64,000 nucleotides of DNA from assembly GCA_965203985.1 (NCBI GenBank), contig CBDBDS010000012.1, forward strand, positions 1-64,000, in the 5' to 3' direction. The DNA is from Bin87 sp965203985. GTDB taxonomy: Bacteria; Chloroflexota; Dehalococcoidia; Lucifugimonadales; UBA3495. The translations under genes were made by a program, and so were the position numbers. Position 1 is the first letter of the stretch; every line of letters starts with the position of its first letter. A model generated the notes under the pieces. The model was not told where the DNA came from, did not search any database, and worked only from the letters and a program-made list of their open reading frames with translations. This document shows, piece after piece, positions 8,494 through 16,218 of this stretch.

Positions 8494-8793
8494 ATGACCA
8501 CCCCCGCCGAATCAGTCCGCTACCCCGACGGCACGCCCGTCCGTGTCCGCGTCGGATACCCGGCGCACCATTTCCGCACGCCGGCCTACATTCAGGGGCA
8601 CACCGGCACCGTTGACGCCCTCTGCGGGGTTTACCCGAACCCCGAGTCGCTGGCCCACGGCGGCGACGGCCTGCCCCGTCAGCCCCTCTACCGGATCCGT
8701 CTGCGCCAGACCGATCTCTGGGCCGACTACGCCGGCAACCCGGCGGACACCCTGCTGGTGGACGTTTACCAGCACTGGCTTGAGCCCGCCTGA
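8494..8793 (+). CDS. Nitrile hydratase / thiocyanate hydrolase beta C-domain (SH3-like)
   Basis: The 99-residue protein matches the SH3-like barrel that ends nitrile hydratase beta: PVRVRVGYPAHHFRTPAYIQ, GHTGTVDALCGVYPNPE, AHGGDG, PLYRIRLRQTDLW and a final VDVYQHWLEPA. In thiocyanate hydrolase this half is also a free subunit. Together with the gene at 6329-6649 it would rebuild a full beta subunit around the cobalt-type alpha subunit encoded at 11271. It begins 26 bases after the PIN gene and precedes the PLP-fold genes by 48 bases. Confidence 0.88.
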   Translation: MTTPAESVRYPDGTPVRVRVGYPAHHFRTPAYIQGHTGTVDALCGVYPNPESLAHGGDGLPRQPLYRIRLRQTDLWADYAGNPADTLLVDVYQHWLEPA

Positions 8794-8841
8794 TTTGTGC
8801 TACCCTGCCCGCCAGCGCCGCAATTGAGAGGTAGATGAACC

Positions 8842-10014
8842 ATGGAGCGACCGATATTTCAGCCCATTGGCTCCCCCGCCGAGGAACTGGATACGCCGGC
8901 CCTGGTGGTTGACTTGGGGGTGATGGAGCAGAATATCGCGGTCCTGCACGACGCAATTGCCGGCGCGGGCGATGGGTCGGGCACGGGTCGGGTCTCGGTT
9001 CGTCCTCATGTTTCCTGTCATGGCTGCCCTGAAATAGCGCAGTTCCAGCTCGCTGCAGCAAACAACTCCGGCGGCGTGGCAGTCAGCTCACTGGCGGAAG
9101 CCGAGGCATTCGCCGCCGGCGAGGATATATCCGACGACGCTGGGGTTGAGTCGCCTCACCGCGCGATTGACGACATCCTGATAGCGGGCCGGGTGGTCAC
9201 CACCGCCAAGATCAGCCGGCTGGTCGCCCTGGCCGGCCGCATCACCCTGAGCGTCGCCGTGGACAACGCCCGTAACGTCCAGGACCTTGCCGAGGCCGCG
9301 CAGGCCGCCGGCGTCACTTTGGGCGTATTGGTGGACATGGACTCGGGGTATGGGTTCGGCGGTGTGGCGTCCGTGCGAGATGCGGTTGATCTGGCGCGAA
9401 CGATTGCGGGCGCGCCCGGATTGTCCTTTGAGGGCATAATGACCTACGAAGGCCCGTTGCCCGTAACGGATCGTGCGGAACTGGAAGCCGAAACCCGTCG
9501 CCGGTTGCAGCCGGTTCTGGACACGCGAAGCGACCTGGAGCAGGCCGGGTTTGAGATTGCTACGGTAAGCGCGGGCAGCACCTATAACTACGATACGGTC
9601 TCCCAACTGTCGGGGATCACTGAGGTACAGGCCGGTGTGTATCCACTGATGGATATGGAGACCTTGCGAACCCGTCCGGAATTTCAGCCGGCGGCCAGTG
9701 TTCTGGCTACGGTCATCAGCCATCCAGTGGCCGGCCGGGCAGTGGTGGACGCCGGTCACAAGACCACCGGCCCGGATTTCGGTGTGCCCGTTTTGGAGGC
9801 ATTCGAGGGCGCCGTCGCTTCCAGGTTCAGCGCCGAGCACGGGATCCTGGATTTGGAGGGACCGGCCACCGAGCGGCTGATGCCCAATGACAAGGTCCAC
9901 CTGGTTCCGTACAACCTGGCCCTGTGTGTCAATCAGTATGACTACATCCGCGCCGTGCGGGATGGCAAGTTGGTGGGCTACTGGCGGGTCGCCGGTCGGG
10001 GACAACTGGGGTAG
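8842..10014 (+). CDS. D-threonine aldolase/D-serine deaminase-like protein without the PLP lysine
   Basis: The 390-residue protein has the alanine-racemase-like TIM barrel (ELDTPALVVDL, VDMDSGYGFGG, then FEGIMTYEGPL) and the C-terminal beta domain (SAEHGILDLEG and VRDGKLVGYWRVAGRG). In catalytic members the barrel begins with a motif of the form RPH-x-K-x-HK, whose lysine binds PLP. Here residues 54-62 read RPHVSCHGC: the lysine is serine and the following Lys is glycine. The His-x-Cys or His-x-Asp metal motif near the C-terminus is also replaced. It is therefore probably not a normal PLP enzyme; it could be a pseudoenzyme partner of the paralogue that follows. Confidence 0.82.
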   Translation: MERPIFQPIGSPAEELDTPALVVDLGVMEQNIAVLHDAIAGAGDGSGTGRVSVRPHVSCHGCPEIAQFQLAAANNSGGVAVSSLAEAEAFAAGEDISDDAGVESPHRAIDDILIAGRVVTTAKISRLVALAGRITLSVAVDNARNVQDLAEAAQAAGVTLGVLVDMDSGYGFGGVASVRDAVDLARTIAGAPGLSFEGIMTYEGPLPVTDRAELEAETRRRLQPVLDTRSDLEQAGFEIATVSAGSTYNYDTVSQLSGITEVQAGVYPLMDMETLRTRPEFQPAASVLATVISHPVAGRAVVDAGHKTTGPDFGVPVLEAFEGAVASRFSAEHGILDLEGPATERLMPNDKVHLVPYNLALCVNQYDYIRAVRDGKLVGYWRVAGRGQLG

Positions 10015-10082
10015 TCCCAACTCCCCGATCAGTGTTCGCGACAAGTTTAGATCAGAGATGCAGGAACCTCGGAGGTACGTCC

Positions 10083-11186
10083 ATGCCGCAAACCCATGAA
10101 CCCCAACCCGGCACTCCGATCGCGGAACTGGATACCCCATGCCTGATCCTGGACATGGATGCTCTGGATCACAACATGGATGTGATTGCCGATTTCTACG
10201 GCGATCGCCATAGCAAGCTGCGTGGGCATAGCAAGAATCACAAGAGCCCCGCCATTGCACTGCGTCAGATCGAGCGCGGCGGCACAATAGGCGGGGTGTG
10301 CGCCGCCAAGGTCGCTGAGGCGGAGGTGATGGTGCAGGGTGGCGTGGCCAGCGTGTTCGTGACCAGCGAGGTGGTTGCGCCGCCAAAGATCGCCCGGCTC
10401 TGCGCCCTGGCGGACCAGGCCGAGATCCTGGTCGCGTGCGAAAACGAAGCGAACGCCCACGATCTTTCCCAGGCCGCCTCCTCACAGGGCGTCAACCTGG
10501 GCGTGGTGATCGAGCAGGAAACCGGCCTGGTCCGGTGCGGGGTGCAAGAGGCGGAAACCGGCCTGGCACTGGCGCGATTAATTGACTCGCTGCCCGGCCT
10601 CTCCCTGAAAGGCGTGATGAGCCACCAGATGATGGCGGAACCGTCTGGGGACCTGGAGGACCGGACCACTGAAGCGCACCATCTCATCCAGCCGGTTTTG
10701 GATCTGCGGGAAGCGATGCTTGCCGACGGCTTGCCGGTCGAAATCGTTTCGACGGGCGAAACCTGGAGCTACGATATCGCCGGGGATATGCCCGAGGTCA
10801 CCGAAATCCAGGGCGGCTCTTACCTGGTGATGGAAACCTCGTACGAATACATGGAGGATTTTCATTTGGCCGGCAAGGTGCTGTGTTCCATCATCAGTGT
10901 CCCACGTCCGGGAATGGCGATCGGCGATGCTGGAGCCCGGGCCGTGGGCGGCATGAAGGGGTTGCCGCGAGTGGAGGGTCGTCCGGGAGTCGAAGCCGTA
11001 GATATGAACACCGACCGCACGGTGTTCCGGGTGGCGGAGGGGGCCGAGCTGGCAGTTGGCGATCAGGTAGTGCTGCTTCCCGGCCAGCAGGACGCCATGG
11101 TCAGCCGGTGGGATCGTTTCATCGGCATACGCGACGGAATGGTGGAGACGGTTTGGGAAATCGAGGCACGAGGCTGTCACAACTAG
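10083..11186 (+). CDS. D-threonine aldolase/D-serine deaminase-like PLP enzyme
   Basis: Fold-type III PLP protein of 367 residues. The N-terminal motif GHSKNHKSPAIA keeps the PLP lysine (about residue 51), followed by FVTSEVVAPPKIARL and a C-terminal beta domain ending IRDGMVETVWEIEARG. The divalent-metal motif of D-threonine aldolase near the C-terminus is not obvious (region reads PGQQDAMVSRWD). ATG 10083 has AGGT upstream. It is a diverged paralogue of the preceding gene, which has lost the lysine. Position between the nitrile hydratase beta and alpha genes suggests it handles a downstream amino- or hydroxy-acid. The exact substrate is unknown. Confidence 0.85.
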   Translation: MPQTHEPQPGTPIAELDTPCLILDMDALDHNMDVIADFYGDRHSKLRGHSKNHKSPAIALRQIERGGTIGGVCAAKVAEAEVMVQGGVASVFVTSEVVAPPKIARLCALADQAEILVACENEANAHDLSQAASSQGVNLGVVIEQETGLVRCGVQEAETGLALARLIDSLPGLSLKGVMSHQMMAEPSGDLEDRTTEAHHLIQPVLDLREAMLADGLPVEIVSTGETWSYDIAGDMPEVTEIQGGSYLVMETSYEYMEDFHLAGKVLCSIISVPRPGMAIGDAGARAVGGMKGLPRVEGRPGVEAVDMNTDRTVFRVAEGAELAVGDQVVLLPGQQDAMVSRWDRFIGIRDGMVETVWEIEARGCHN

Positions 11187-11270
11187 AGGTTGTATTTCCA
11201 AAGGTGGTTGCCCGCCAGTACAATCCGTTGTGACCCATAGCGGCTCCCGCATGACATCGGAGAGAGAAAT

Positions 11271-11885
11271 ATGACCGCAACCCACGTTGTTGACCACATC
11301 CACGACGAGCCCATGAGCGAGGTGGCTCTGCGCTCGGTGGCCATTGAAGCCCTGCTCGCGGAAAAGGGACTGCTCACTGCCGATGAGGTACAGCGACAGG
11401 TGAATCTGATGGACGGTCGCACGCCGGCTGACGGCGCACGGGTCGTCGCTCGCGCTTGGGCCGATCCTGCGTTCAAGGCCCGCCTGCTGGCCGACTCCCG
11501 GTCCGCGTTGGCCGAGATGGGCATCGCGATACCCGAGGAAACACCGCACCTGACCGTGGTCGAAAACACTGATGACGTTCACCACATGGTCGTGTGTACC
11601 CTTTGCTCTTGCTACCCGCGGATGCTGCTCGGTCGCCCGCCGGACTGGTACAAGAGCCTGGCTTACCGCGCCCGGGCGGTCCGCGACCCCCGTGGCGTCA
11701 TGGCGGAGTTCGGAGCCCAGCCGCCGGATGATGCCGAGGTCCGCGTCCTGGACAGCACCGCCGACGTGCGTTACCTGGTGCTGCCGCGTCGGCCGGAAGG
11801 GACCGAAGGCATGGGCGAAGAGGAACTGGCCGCCCTCGTGAGTAGGGACAGTATGATAGGCGTTACCGAGGCCCTGGCCCCCTGA
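11271..11885 (+). CDS. Nitrile hydratase alpha / thiocyanate hydrolase gamma subunit (cobalt type)
   Basis: Catalytic subunit of 204 residues. The metal claw is VVCTLCSCYP, with Cys109, Cys112, Ser113 and Cys114; the Thr after the first Cys is characteristic of non-corrin cobalt enzymes. It is followed by PPDWYKSLAYRARAVRDPR, a strong family block. The enzyme hydrates nitriles to amides, or thiocyanate to carbonyl sulfide plus ammonia. Both beta halves are separate upstream genes, favouring a three-subunit thiocyanate-hydrolase-like architecture. No activator gene is visible nearby. It is preceded by GGAGAGAAAT and followed by a 30-bp palindrome. Confidence 0.93.
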   Translation: MTATHVVDHIHDEPMSEVALRSVAIEALLAEKGLLTADEVQRQVNLMDGRTPADGARVVARAWADPAFKARLLADSRSALAEMGIAIPEETPHLTVVENTDDVHHMVVCTLCSCYPRMLLGRPPDWYKSLAYRARAVRDPRGVMAEFGAQPPDDAEVRVLDSTADVRYLVLPRRPEGTEGMGEEELAALVSRDSMIGVTEALAP

Positions 11886-11906
11886 CTCCTGGCTTGTTTC
11901 CAATAG

Positions 11907-11936
11907 ATTGGGGGCGAATGATCATTCGCCCCCAAT
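11907..11936. repeat. 30-bp perfect palindrome, repeated core at 29140
   Basis: A perfect inverted repeat with halves 11907-11921 and 11922-11936, centred on TGATCA. Its 22-bp core GGGGCGAATGATCATTC plus CGCCCC occurs again at 29141-29162. It lies between the convergent nitrile hydratase alpha and rpiB genes and is flanked by T-rich sequence, so it could act as a bidirectional terminator. A dispersed repeat family is the better explanation, because the second copy sits between two same-strand genes. Confidence 0.8.
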
Positions 11937-11966
11937 TGTTTCTGTCGCGGTTCCTTTTCGGGATTA

Positions 11967-12413
11967 CTAGGTGAGGCGTTGCGGGTCCTCGTCGATCTGG
12001 TTGATGCGCCGGAGATGCCGGCCGCCCTCGAACTCCGTAGTCAGCCACACGTCCACGATCTCACGCGCCGTTTCCCACGAAACCAATCGCTGTCCCATGG
12101 AGAGCACGTTGGAGTCGTTATGCTGGCGGCCGAACCGGGCTGACTCGGCGTTCCAGCACAGCGTGCATCGGACCCCCGGCACGCGATTGGCGACAATGGC
12201 CTCGCCGTTGCCGGACCCTCCCAGGACTATGCCCCGGTCAACCTCGCCCCTGGCAACCGCCTCGGCGACAGGACGTATCCATTCCGGATAGTCGGTGGAC
12301 TCGTCTGAATAGGCGCCGTAGTCCAGGGCCTCGTGCCCCAGGTACGCCAGCAGGGACAACAATTTCCCCTTGTACTCGAACCCCGCGTGGTCGGAACCGA
12401 TAGCAATCTTCAT
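11967..12413 (-). CDS. rpiB: Ribose-5-phosphate isomerase B
   Basis: Interconverts ribose 5-phosphate and ribulose 5-phosphate in the pentose phosphate pathway. The 148-residue LacAB/RpiB-family protein begins MKIAIGSDHAGFEYK (conserved Asp-His) and has the active-site loop GIVLGGSGNGEAIVANR. The loop has Ser-Gly-Asn-Gly-Glu rather than a catalytic Cys, which is the mycobacterial-type arrangement where glutamate serves as base. It ends with the phosphate-binding GGRHLRRINQI. It diverges from the alcohol dehydrogenase gene, sharing a 155-base upstream region. Confidence 0.93.
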   Translation of the reverse strand: MKIAIGSDHAGFEYKGKLLSLLAYLGHEALDYGAYSDESTDYPEWIRPVAEAVARGEVDRGIVLGGSGNGEAIVANRVPGVRCTLCWNAESARFGRQHNDSNVLSMGQRLVSWETAREIVDVWLTTEFEGGRHLRRINQIDEDPQRLT

Positions 12414-12568
12414 GGTTGTTCCCGCGACTATCGACGTGTCGGTTTCTTATTCCTGGCAGCAGTGTATCACAGCGCACGCCGGGACCTTTCCGCCCTTACT
12501 GATCCCTGCGGCGTATGCTAGGATACCGGCCATCGACACGGTTTTCACGCTCGATAGGAGGGACCAGC

Positions 12569-13675
12569 ATGAAAGGACGCATCGTAGTCGTTAAGGAATA
12601 CGGCAAGCCTTTTGAGATCGAGGAGTACGACGTTCCCGAGCCCGAACCCGGGGCAGTGCTGCTCCGCATGACCCAGGCGGGCATATGCGGGTCCGACCTG
12701 CACACGTGGCGCGGCGACCAGACGCAGGAGCACAATCCGTTGCCTCCAACCGGCCGTGTCATGGGACACGAAGGCACCGGCGTCATTGAACACTTGGGCG
12801 ACGGCATAACATCGGACTACTGGGGAACCGACGTGAAGGAGGGCGACCGAGTGGTCTACGCCGCCGTGTTCCCCTGCTACCAATGCCACATGTGCCTGCG
12901 GGGCAACACCAACTGGTGCGCCAACCGCCAGTACCCGGCCGCCGGCAACTGGCCCTACTTCACCGGCACCTACGGCGACTTTCTGTATCTCCCGCCGCGC
13001 CACCCCTTCTTCCGCGTCCCCGACGAACTGCCCGACAATCTGCTGGGCCCGGTCAACTGCGCCATGGGCACCGTTACCACCGGGTTGGAGCGTGCCGGGA
13101 TGAGCCACGGCCAATCGGTGGTTATCATGGGCGCCGGTGGCCTCGGAATCCACGCCACCGCCATGGCCAAGGAGCGCGGAGCGGACCGGGTGATAGTGCT
13201 GGACCGGCTGGAGAACCGTTTGGAACTTGCGGAAGAATTCGGCGCCGACCACACGATCAATATCGAGGAATTCAACACTCCTGAAACCCGCGTGCGCCGG
13301 GTCCGCGAGTTGACCCGAGGGCGCGGCGCCGACGTGGTGATGGAGTTGGTCGGGCGCGCCGATCTGCTGCGGGAAGGCATCGACATGCTGTCCAACGGCG
13401 GCACCTTCGTGGAAATAGGCGACATTGTGCGCGGGCAGGAAACGTCCATCGACCCGTCCAAGTTGCTCCAGGGCAAGAACATCGTGGGTAGCCTGATGTA
13501 TCGTCCGTCCCTGCTCCCCGAACTGCTGGATTTCCTGGTTCGCAACCAGGACCGGCTGCCCTTCCACAGGTTGGTGTCCCACACCTTCCCGCTGGCCGAC
13601 GTCAACGAGGCCTTCGCGGCCGCCGAGTGGAGCCAGCGCCAGACGGAGATAACCCGCGCGATGTTGGTCCCGTAG
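12569..13675 (+). CDS. Zinc-dependent alcohol dehydrogenase (MDR family)
   Basis: The 368-residue medium-chain dehydrogenase has the catalytic zinc Cys in AGICGSDLHTW, the GHEGTGVIE motif, a structural zinc lobe PCYQCHMCLRGNTNWC with four cysteines, and the NAD(P)-binding glycine run VIMGAGGLGIHATAMAKERG. It oxidises an alcohol or polyol of unknown identity; the sorbitol/threonine dehydrogenase-like subgroup is likely. ATG 12569 is preceded by AGGAGGGA. A strong terminator follows at 13694. Confidence 0.9.
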   Translation: MKGRIVVVKEYGKPFEIEEYDVPEPEPGAVLLRMTQAGICGSDLHTWRGDQTQEHNPLPPTGRVMGHEGTGVIEHLGDGITSDYWGTDVKEGDRVVYAAVFPCYQCHMCLRGNTNWCANRQYPAAGNWPYFTGTYGDFLYLPPRHPFFRVPDELPDNLLGPVNCAMGTVTTGLERAGMSHGQSVVIMGAGGLGIHATAMAKERGADRVIVLDRLENRLELAEEFGADHTINIEEFNTPETRVRRVRELTRGRGADVVMELVGRADLLREGIDMLSNGGTFVEIGDIVRGQETSIDPSKLLQGKNIVGSLMYRPSLLPELLDFLVRNQDRLPFHRLVSHTFPLADVNEAFAAAEWSQRQTEITRAMLVP

Positions 13676-13693
13676 GGTCTCCAACCTTGTGGC

Positions 13694-13733
13694 AAAAGTG
13701 CAGCCCGCCAACAGACGGCGGGCTGCACTTTTT
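13694..13733. terminator. Rho-independent terminator, 12-bp GC stem, bidirectional
   Basis: Stem GTGCAGCCCGCC pairs exactly with GGCGGGCTGCAC around a 7-base loop, with AAAA before and TTTTT after. It closes the alcohol dehydrogenase transcript on the plus strand and also faces the mazF gene ending at 13779 on the minus strand. Confidence 0.9.
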
Positions 13734-13778
13734 ACGGGGAGCAGCAGGAACCTCGGACGCTCCAGCGGTGGATTGCCT

Positions 13779-14120
13779 TCAAGCAAGCAAAGTCCCGATC
13801 TTGCCGATGACCTCGCTGATCACTCCGCTACTGCATTTGGATCCGAAACGCGTTCCCCGGGCGCGCCAGTCCAGGCTTTTCACCTGGTCCGCAAGCACTA
13901 CGCCTTTGATCGGGCCTGTTGAAGGCAGCGCGACTTCGAAGGGGTACCCCTTTGCCTGAGCAGTGATGGGGCAGCATAGGGCAAGGCTGGTGACCGCGTC
14001 GTATTCACGCGGGCTGACCACCAGCGCTGGTCTGTGCCCTGCTTGTTCGTGTCCGGCTTGCGGTGTAAAGCTCATCCAGACTATGTCGCCACGACCGGGG
14101 ACGTATTCGTCGGCTACCAT
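13779..14120 (-). CDS. mazF: MazF/PemK family mRNA interferase toxin
   Basis: The 113-residue protein has the MazF signature PGRGDIVWMSFTPQAGHEQAGHRPALVVSP in two parts: the GDIVW strand and the RPALVVSP strand. It continues with CPITAQAKGYPFEVALP and ADQVKSLDW. MazF cleaves mRNA at short motifs. ATG 14120 overlaps the end of the antitoxin gene by 7 bases, so translation is coupled; the frame continues upstream open but that part is the antitoxin in another frame. Complete length suggests a working toxin. Confidence 0.93.
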   Translation of the reverse strand: MVADEYVPGRGDIVWMSFTPQAGHEQAGHRPALVVSPREYDAVTSLALCCPITAQAKGYPFEVALPSTGPIKGVVLADQVKSLDWRARGTRFGSKCSSGVISEVIGKIGTLLA

Positions 14121-14353
14121 GCCTCTTTCCCGTGCGGCGCCCCGGTGTTCACCTCGCCGTGAAGATTGTCGGGCGTCACGCGGTCTAGTAGAGATGCGAG
14201 GTCGAAAGCCTGCTTCTTGAGCATCAGGGTGTCGCCGTCCGGCACTATTTCGATGGCCGAACCTTCCTGCACACCCCATTGTTCGGCAATTGGTTTGGGG
14301 ATGCGTACCGCCAGGCTGGAGCCCCACGTCGCGATCCGTGTTTTTGCTGCCAT
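14114..14353 (-). CDS. mazE: MazE-type AbrB-fold antitoxin
   Basis: The 79-residue protein starts with the swapped-hairpin AbrB/MazE DNA-binding motif (TRIATWGSSLAVRIPKPIAE, then QWGVQEGSAIEIVPDGDTLM). The C-terminal tail (FDLASLLDRVTPDNLHGEV) would wrap around MazF. It precedes mazF with a 7-base overlap. GGAGG lies 8 bases before its ATG. The region just upstream is AT-rich with half-palindromes and is the likely autoregulated promoter. Confidence 0.93.
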   Translation of the reverse strand: MAAKTRIATWGSSLAVRIPKPIAEQWGVQEGSAIEIVPDGDTLMLKKQAFDLASLLDRVTPDNLHGEVNTGAPHGKEAW

Positions 14354-14367
14354 CGGGAATCCTCCAT

Positions 14368-14395
14368 TTCAATATCTATATTGTATATATTCACA
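14368..14395 (-). promoter_or_regulatory. Probable mazEF promoter/operator
   Basis: Directly upstream of mazE, a run of about 25 bases is almost pure A/T (around AATATCTATATTGTATATAT) in an otherwise GC-rich window. It contains overlapping inverted ATATA/TATAT half-sites. MazE-MazF complexes autorepress by binding such palindromes. No mapped start site; inferred from composition and position. Confidence 0.5.
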
Positions 14396-14539
14396 GGGGC
14401 ATTTCAAGAAAAGCCGACGCAGCGCCCGCCCGCCTCGTCTGTACGCCGGGCAATTCGCGCCCTGTGGTAACATTCGCGCCAGATAGACGCCGTATCCCAG
14501 ACTCGTCAAGCTGACCGTTTGGTCAGAGGAGTACACGCT

Positions 14540-15610
14540 ATGAAATTCGGATTGATGTACGAAATCCAGGTTCCCGAGCCGCACTATCCCGGTGTGGAGG
14601 CGGAACGCTACAAGCAGGTCATGGCTCAGGTGGAGCTGGCCGACGACGTGGGGTTCGACTACTTCTGGACCGTCGAGCACCATTTCCTGCGGGAGTTCTC
14701 CCACTGCTCCGCGCCGGAGGTTCTGTACGGGGCCATCTCCCAGCGCACCAAGCGCATCAGAATCGGTCACGCGGTGGCGCTACTGCCCGGCGCGTACAAC
14801 CATCCGGTCCGCGTTGCCGAGCGCGCCGCCGTGCTGGACATCGTCAGTGATGGCCGCATGGATCTGGGGACGGGACGGTCAACCACACTCATTGAAATGG
14901 ACGGTTTCGAAGTTGACCCGGAGACCACCAAGTCCCAATGGCGCGAGGCCATCGAGATGATCCCGCGCATGTGGACCGAGGACCCCTTCTCCCACTCGGG
15001 AGAGTTCTACAATATCCCGCCCCGTTCGGTAATTCCCAAGCCGGTTCAGGACCCCCACCCGCCCATGTGGATGGCGTGCAGCCAGCCGGCATCCTTCGGC
15101 GAGGCCGGCCACCTGGGCGTGGGAGTGCTGTGCTTCAACCTGGGCGGACACGAACAGTTGGTGGAAAGGGTCGAGATCTACCGTGACGCGGTGAAGAACG
15201 CAAACCCCATCGGCCGCATGGTCAACGACAACATCGCCGCCCTGTGCATGGTCCACGTCGCCGAAACCGACGAGGAGGCCTACGAGTCCGCCGCTCGTGA
15301 GGGCGAGTGGTTCGTTGGCAAGGCCGAGGAGCTCTACGCTCCGTGGGCCGGCCGAAGTGTGCCCGACAGCTACCGTTTCGCCGTCAACGCCGTCCAGGAG
15401 GAGCGCGTCGACAAGACCGCTGATGACCATATCGCCTCGGGAGCTTTCGCCATGGGCTCTCCCGAGACGGTGATCAAGACCCTGGAGAAGTACCGGGAAG
15501 CCGGCGTCGACCAGATCCTCTGCTTCATGCAGATGGGCAATCTGCCCCACAGCAAGATAATGAACAGCATCCGCATGTTCGGGAAGTACGTGATCCCGCA
15601 CTTCCTGTAG
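14540..15610 (+). CDS. Luciferase-like (LLM) flavin-dependent oxidoreductase
   Basis: The 356-residue TIM-barrel protein starts MKFGLMYEIQVPEPHYPG, followed by FDYFWTVEHHFL and ILDIVSDGRMDLGTGRS-type blocks (here LDIVSDGRMDLGTGRSTT). These are class hallmarks of bacterial luciferase-like FMN or F420-dependent monooxygenases and reductases, which often act on organosulfur or recalcitrant carbon compounds. Substrate unknown. ATG 14540 has AGAGGA upstream. It stands alone between mazEF (divergent) and a terminator. Confidence 0.88.
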   Translation: MKFGLMYEIQVPEPHYPGVEAERYKQVMAQVELADDVGFDYFWTVEHHFLREFSHCSAPEVLYGAISQRTKRIRIGHAVALLPGAYNHPVRVAERAAVLDIVSDGRMDLGTGRSTTLIEMDGFEVDPETTKSQWREAIEMIPRMWTEDPFSHSGEFYNIPPRSVIPKPVQDPHPPMWMACSQPASFGEAGHLGVGVLCFNLGGHEQLVERVEIYRDAVKNANPIGRMVNDNIAALCMVHVAETDEEAYESAAREGEWFVGKAEELYAPWAGRSVPDSYRFAVNAVQEERVDKTADDHIASGAFAMGSPETVIKTLEKYREAGVDQILCFMQMGNLPHSKIMNSIRMFGKYVIPHFL

Positions 15611-15634
15611 GCCAACTACTGGGACACTGTGGAC

Positions 15635-15663
15635 CAAAAACGGGCGGGTGTCTCACCCGCCCT
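15635..15663 (-). terminator. Rho-independent terminator for the gene at 15694-15996
   Basis: GGGCGGGTG and CACCCGCCC (15642-15650 and 15654-15662) pair around a 3-base loop. On the minus strand the stem is followed by GTTTTTGG, the correct polarity for the minus-strand gene; it may also slow plus-strand transcription leaving the flavin oxidoreductase gene. Confidence 0.8.
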
Positions 15664-15693
15664 AATTTCGCATTCCGAAGGTGTGGCGGGACG

Positions 15694-15996
15694 TCAGTCC
15701 GAGGACGGCAGTTGCTTCGCTTCCTGCAACTCCATCGACTCGCCGTTCAGGCGCAGGTCGCACTTGCCCGCCTTGGTGATCAACACGGACACGCTTCCGT
15801 CCGGCGACGTCAGCCGCTTGCCCATGGTTACCTCGGGGGCGTCCTCGGCGGTGGCCTCGCCGCCGAAATCGACGTTGGCGCCCTTGATCTGCAGGGGGAT
15901 GTCACCGTCGGTTAAGTCGCCCTCTCCGCTGGCCTTGCTGACTATCATCTCAGCGCCGCCGGGGCCCACGTAACGTTGTCCAGTCTTCAGGTTCAT
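15694..15996 (-). CDS. Small protein with two internal repeats, function unknown
   Basis: I do not recognise a named family. The 100-residue protein from ATG 15996 (MNLKTGQRYVGPGG) is an internal duplication: RYVGPGGAEMIVSKASGEGD with DLTDGDIPL is echoed by RLTSPDGSVSVLITKAGKCD with DLRLNGESMEL. Each half ends in a two-residue-spaced Lys/Glu-rich strand. This suggests two copies of a small beta fold. No signal peptide or membrane helix. A terminator lies after the stop. The 222-base gap to the aquaporin start contains a terminator-like hairpin. Confidence 0.7.
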   Translation of the reverse strand: MNLKTGQRYVGPGGAEMIVSKASGEGDLTDGDIPLQIKGANVDFGGEATAEDAPEVTMGKRLTSPDGSVSVLITKAGKCDLRLNGESMELQEAKQLPSSD

Positions 15997-16157
15997 TGCT
16001 GCCGCTACCTCTTCTGTCGTCGATTGATGTCCCGGATTATAGTGATCGCCGACCCGGAGCGTCAACGCGCTCGCCGTTGACCGTCGCCCGACCCGCAGGT
16101 AGACTCTACGCACCATGGTCTACTATGGCGACACGGCGAAGCGTCGAGCCAATCGAG

Positions 16158-16180
16158 AGGGCGGATTTTCCGCCCTTTTT
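16158..16180 (+). terminator. Intrinsic terminator just upstream of the aquaporin start
   Basis: AGGGCGGA (16158-16165) pairs with TCCGCCCT (16169-16176) around a TTT loop, followed by TTTT. It lies on the plus strand with no plus-strand gene before it for over 500 bases, and ends 38 bases before the preferred aquaporin start. This makes it a candidate attenuator in a leader rather than the end of a transcript. Confidence 0.7.
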
Positions 16181-16218
16181 GTATGGCTGTTGGTCTGCTG
16201 CTTGTCGGGAGGTCGTCT

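Noticed and set aside
15997..16157. Known riboswitch in the aquaporin leader
   Set aside because: I looked for fluoride, guanidine and similar motifs by eye and found no convincing consensus; only the terminator is supported.
16183..16218. ATG 16183 as the aquaporin start
   Set aside because: It sits two bases after a terminator U-tract; TTG 16219 has GGGAGG at 6 bases and gives a normal N-terminus.
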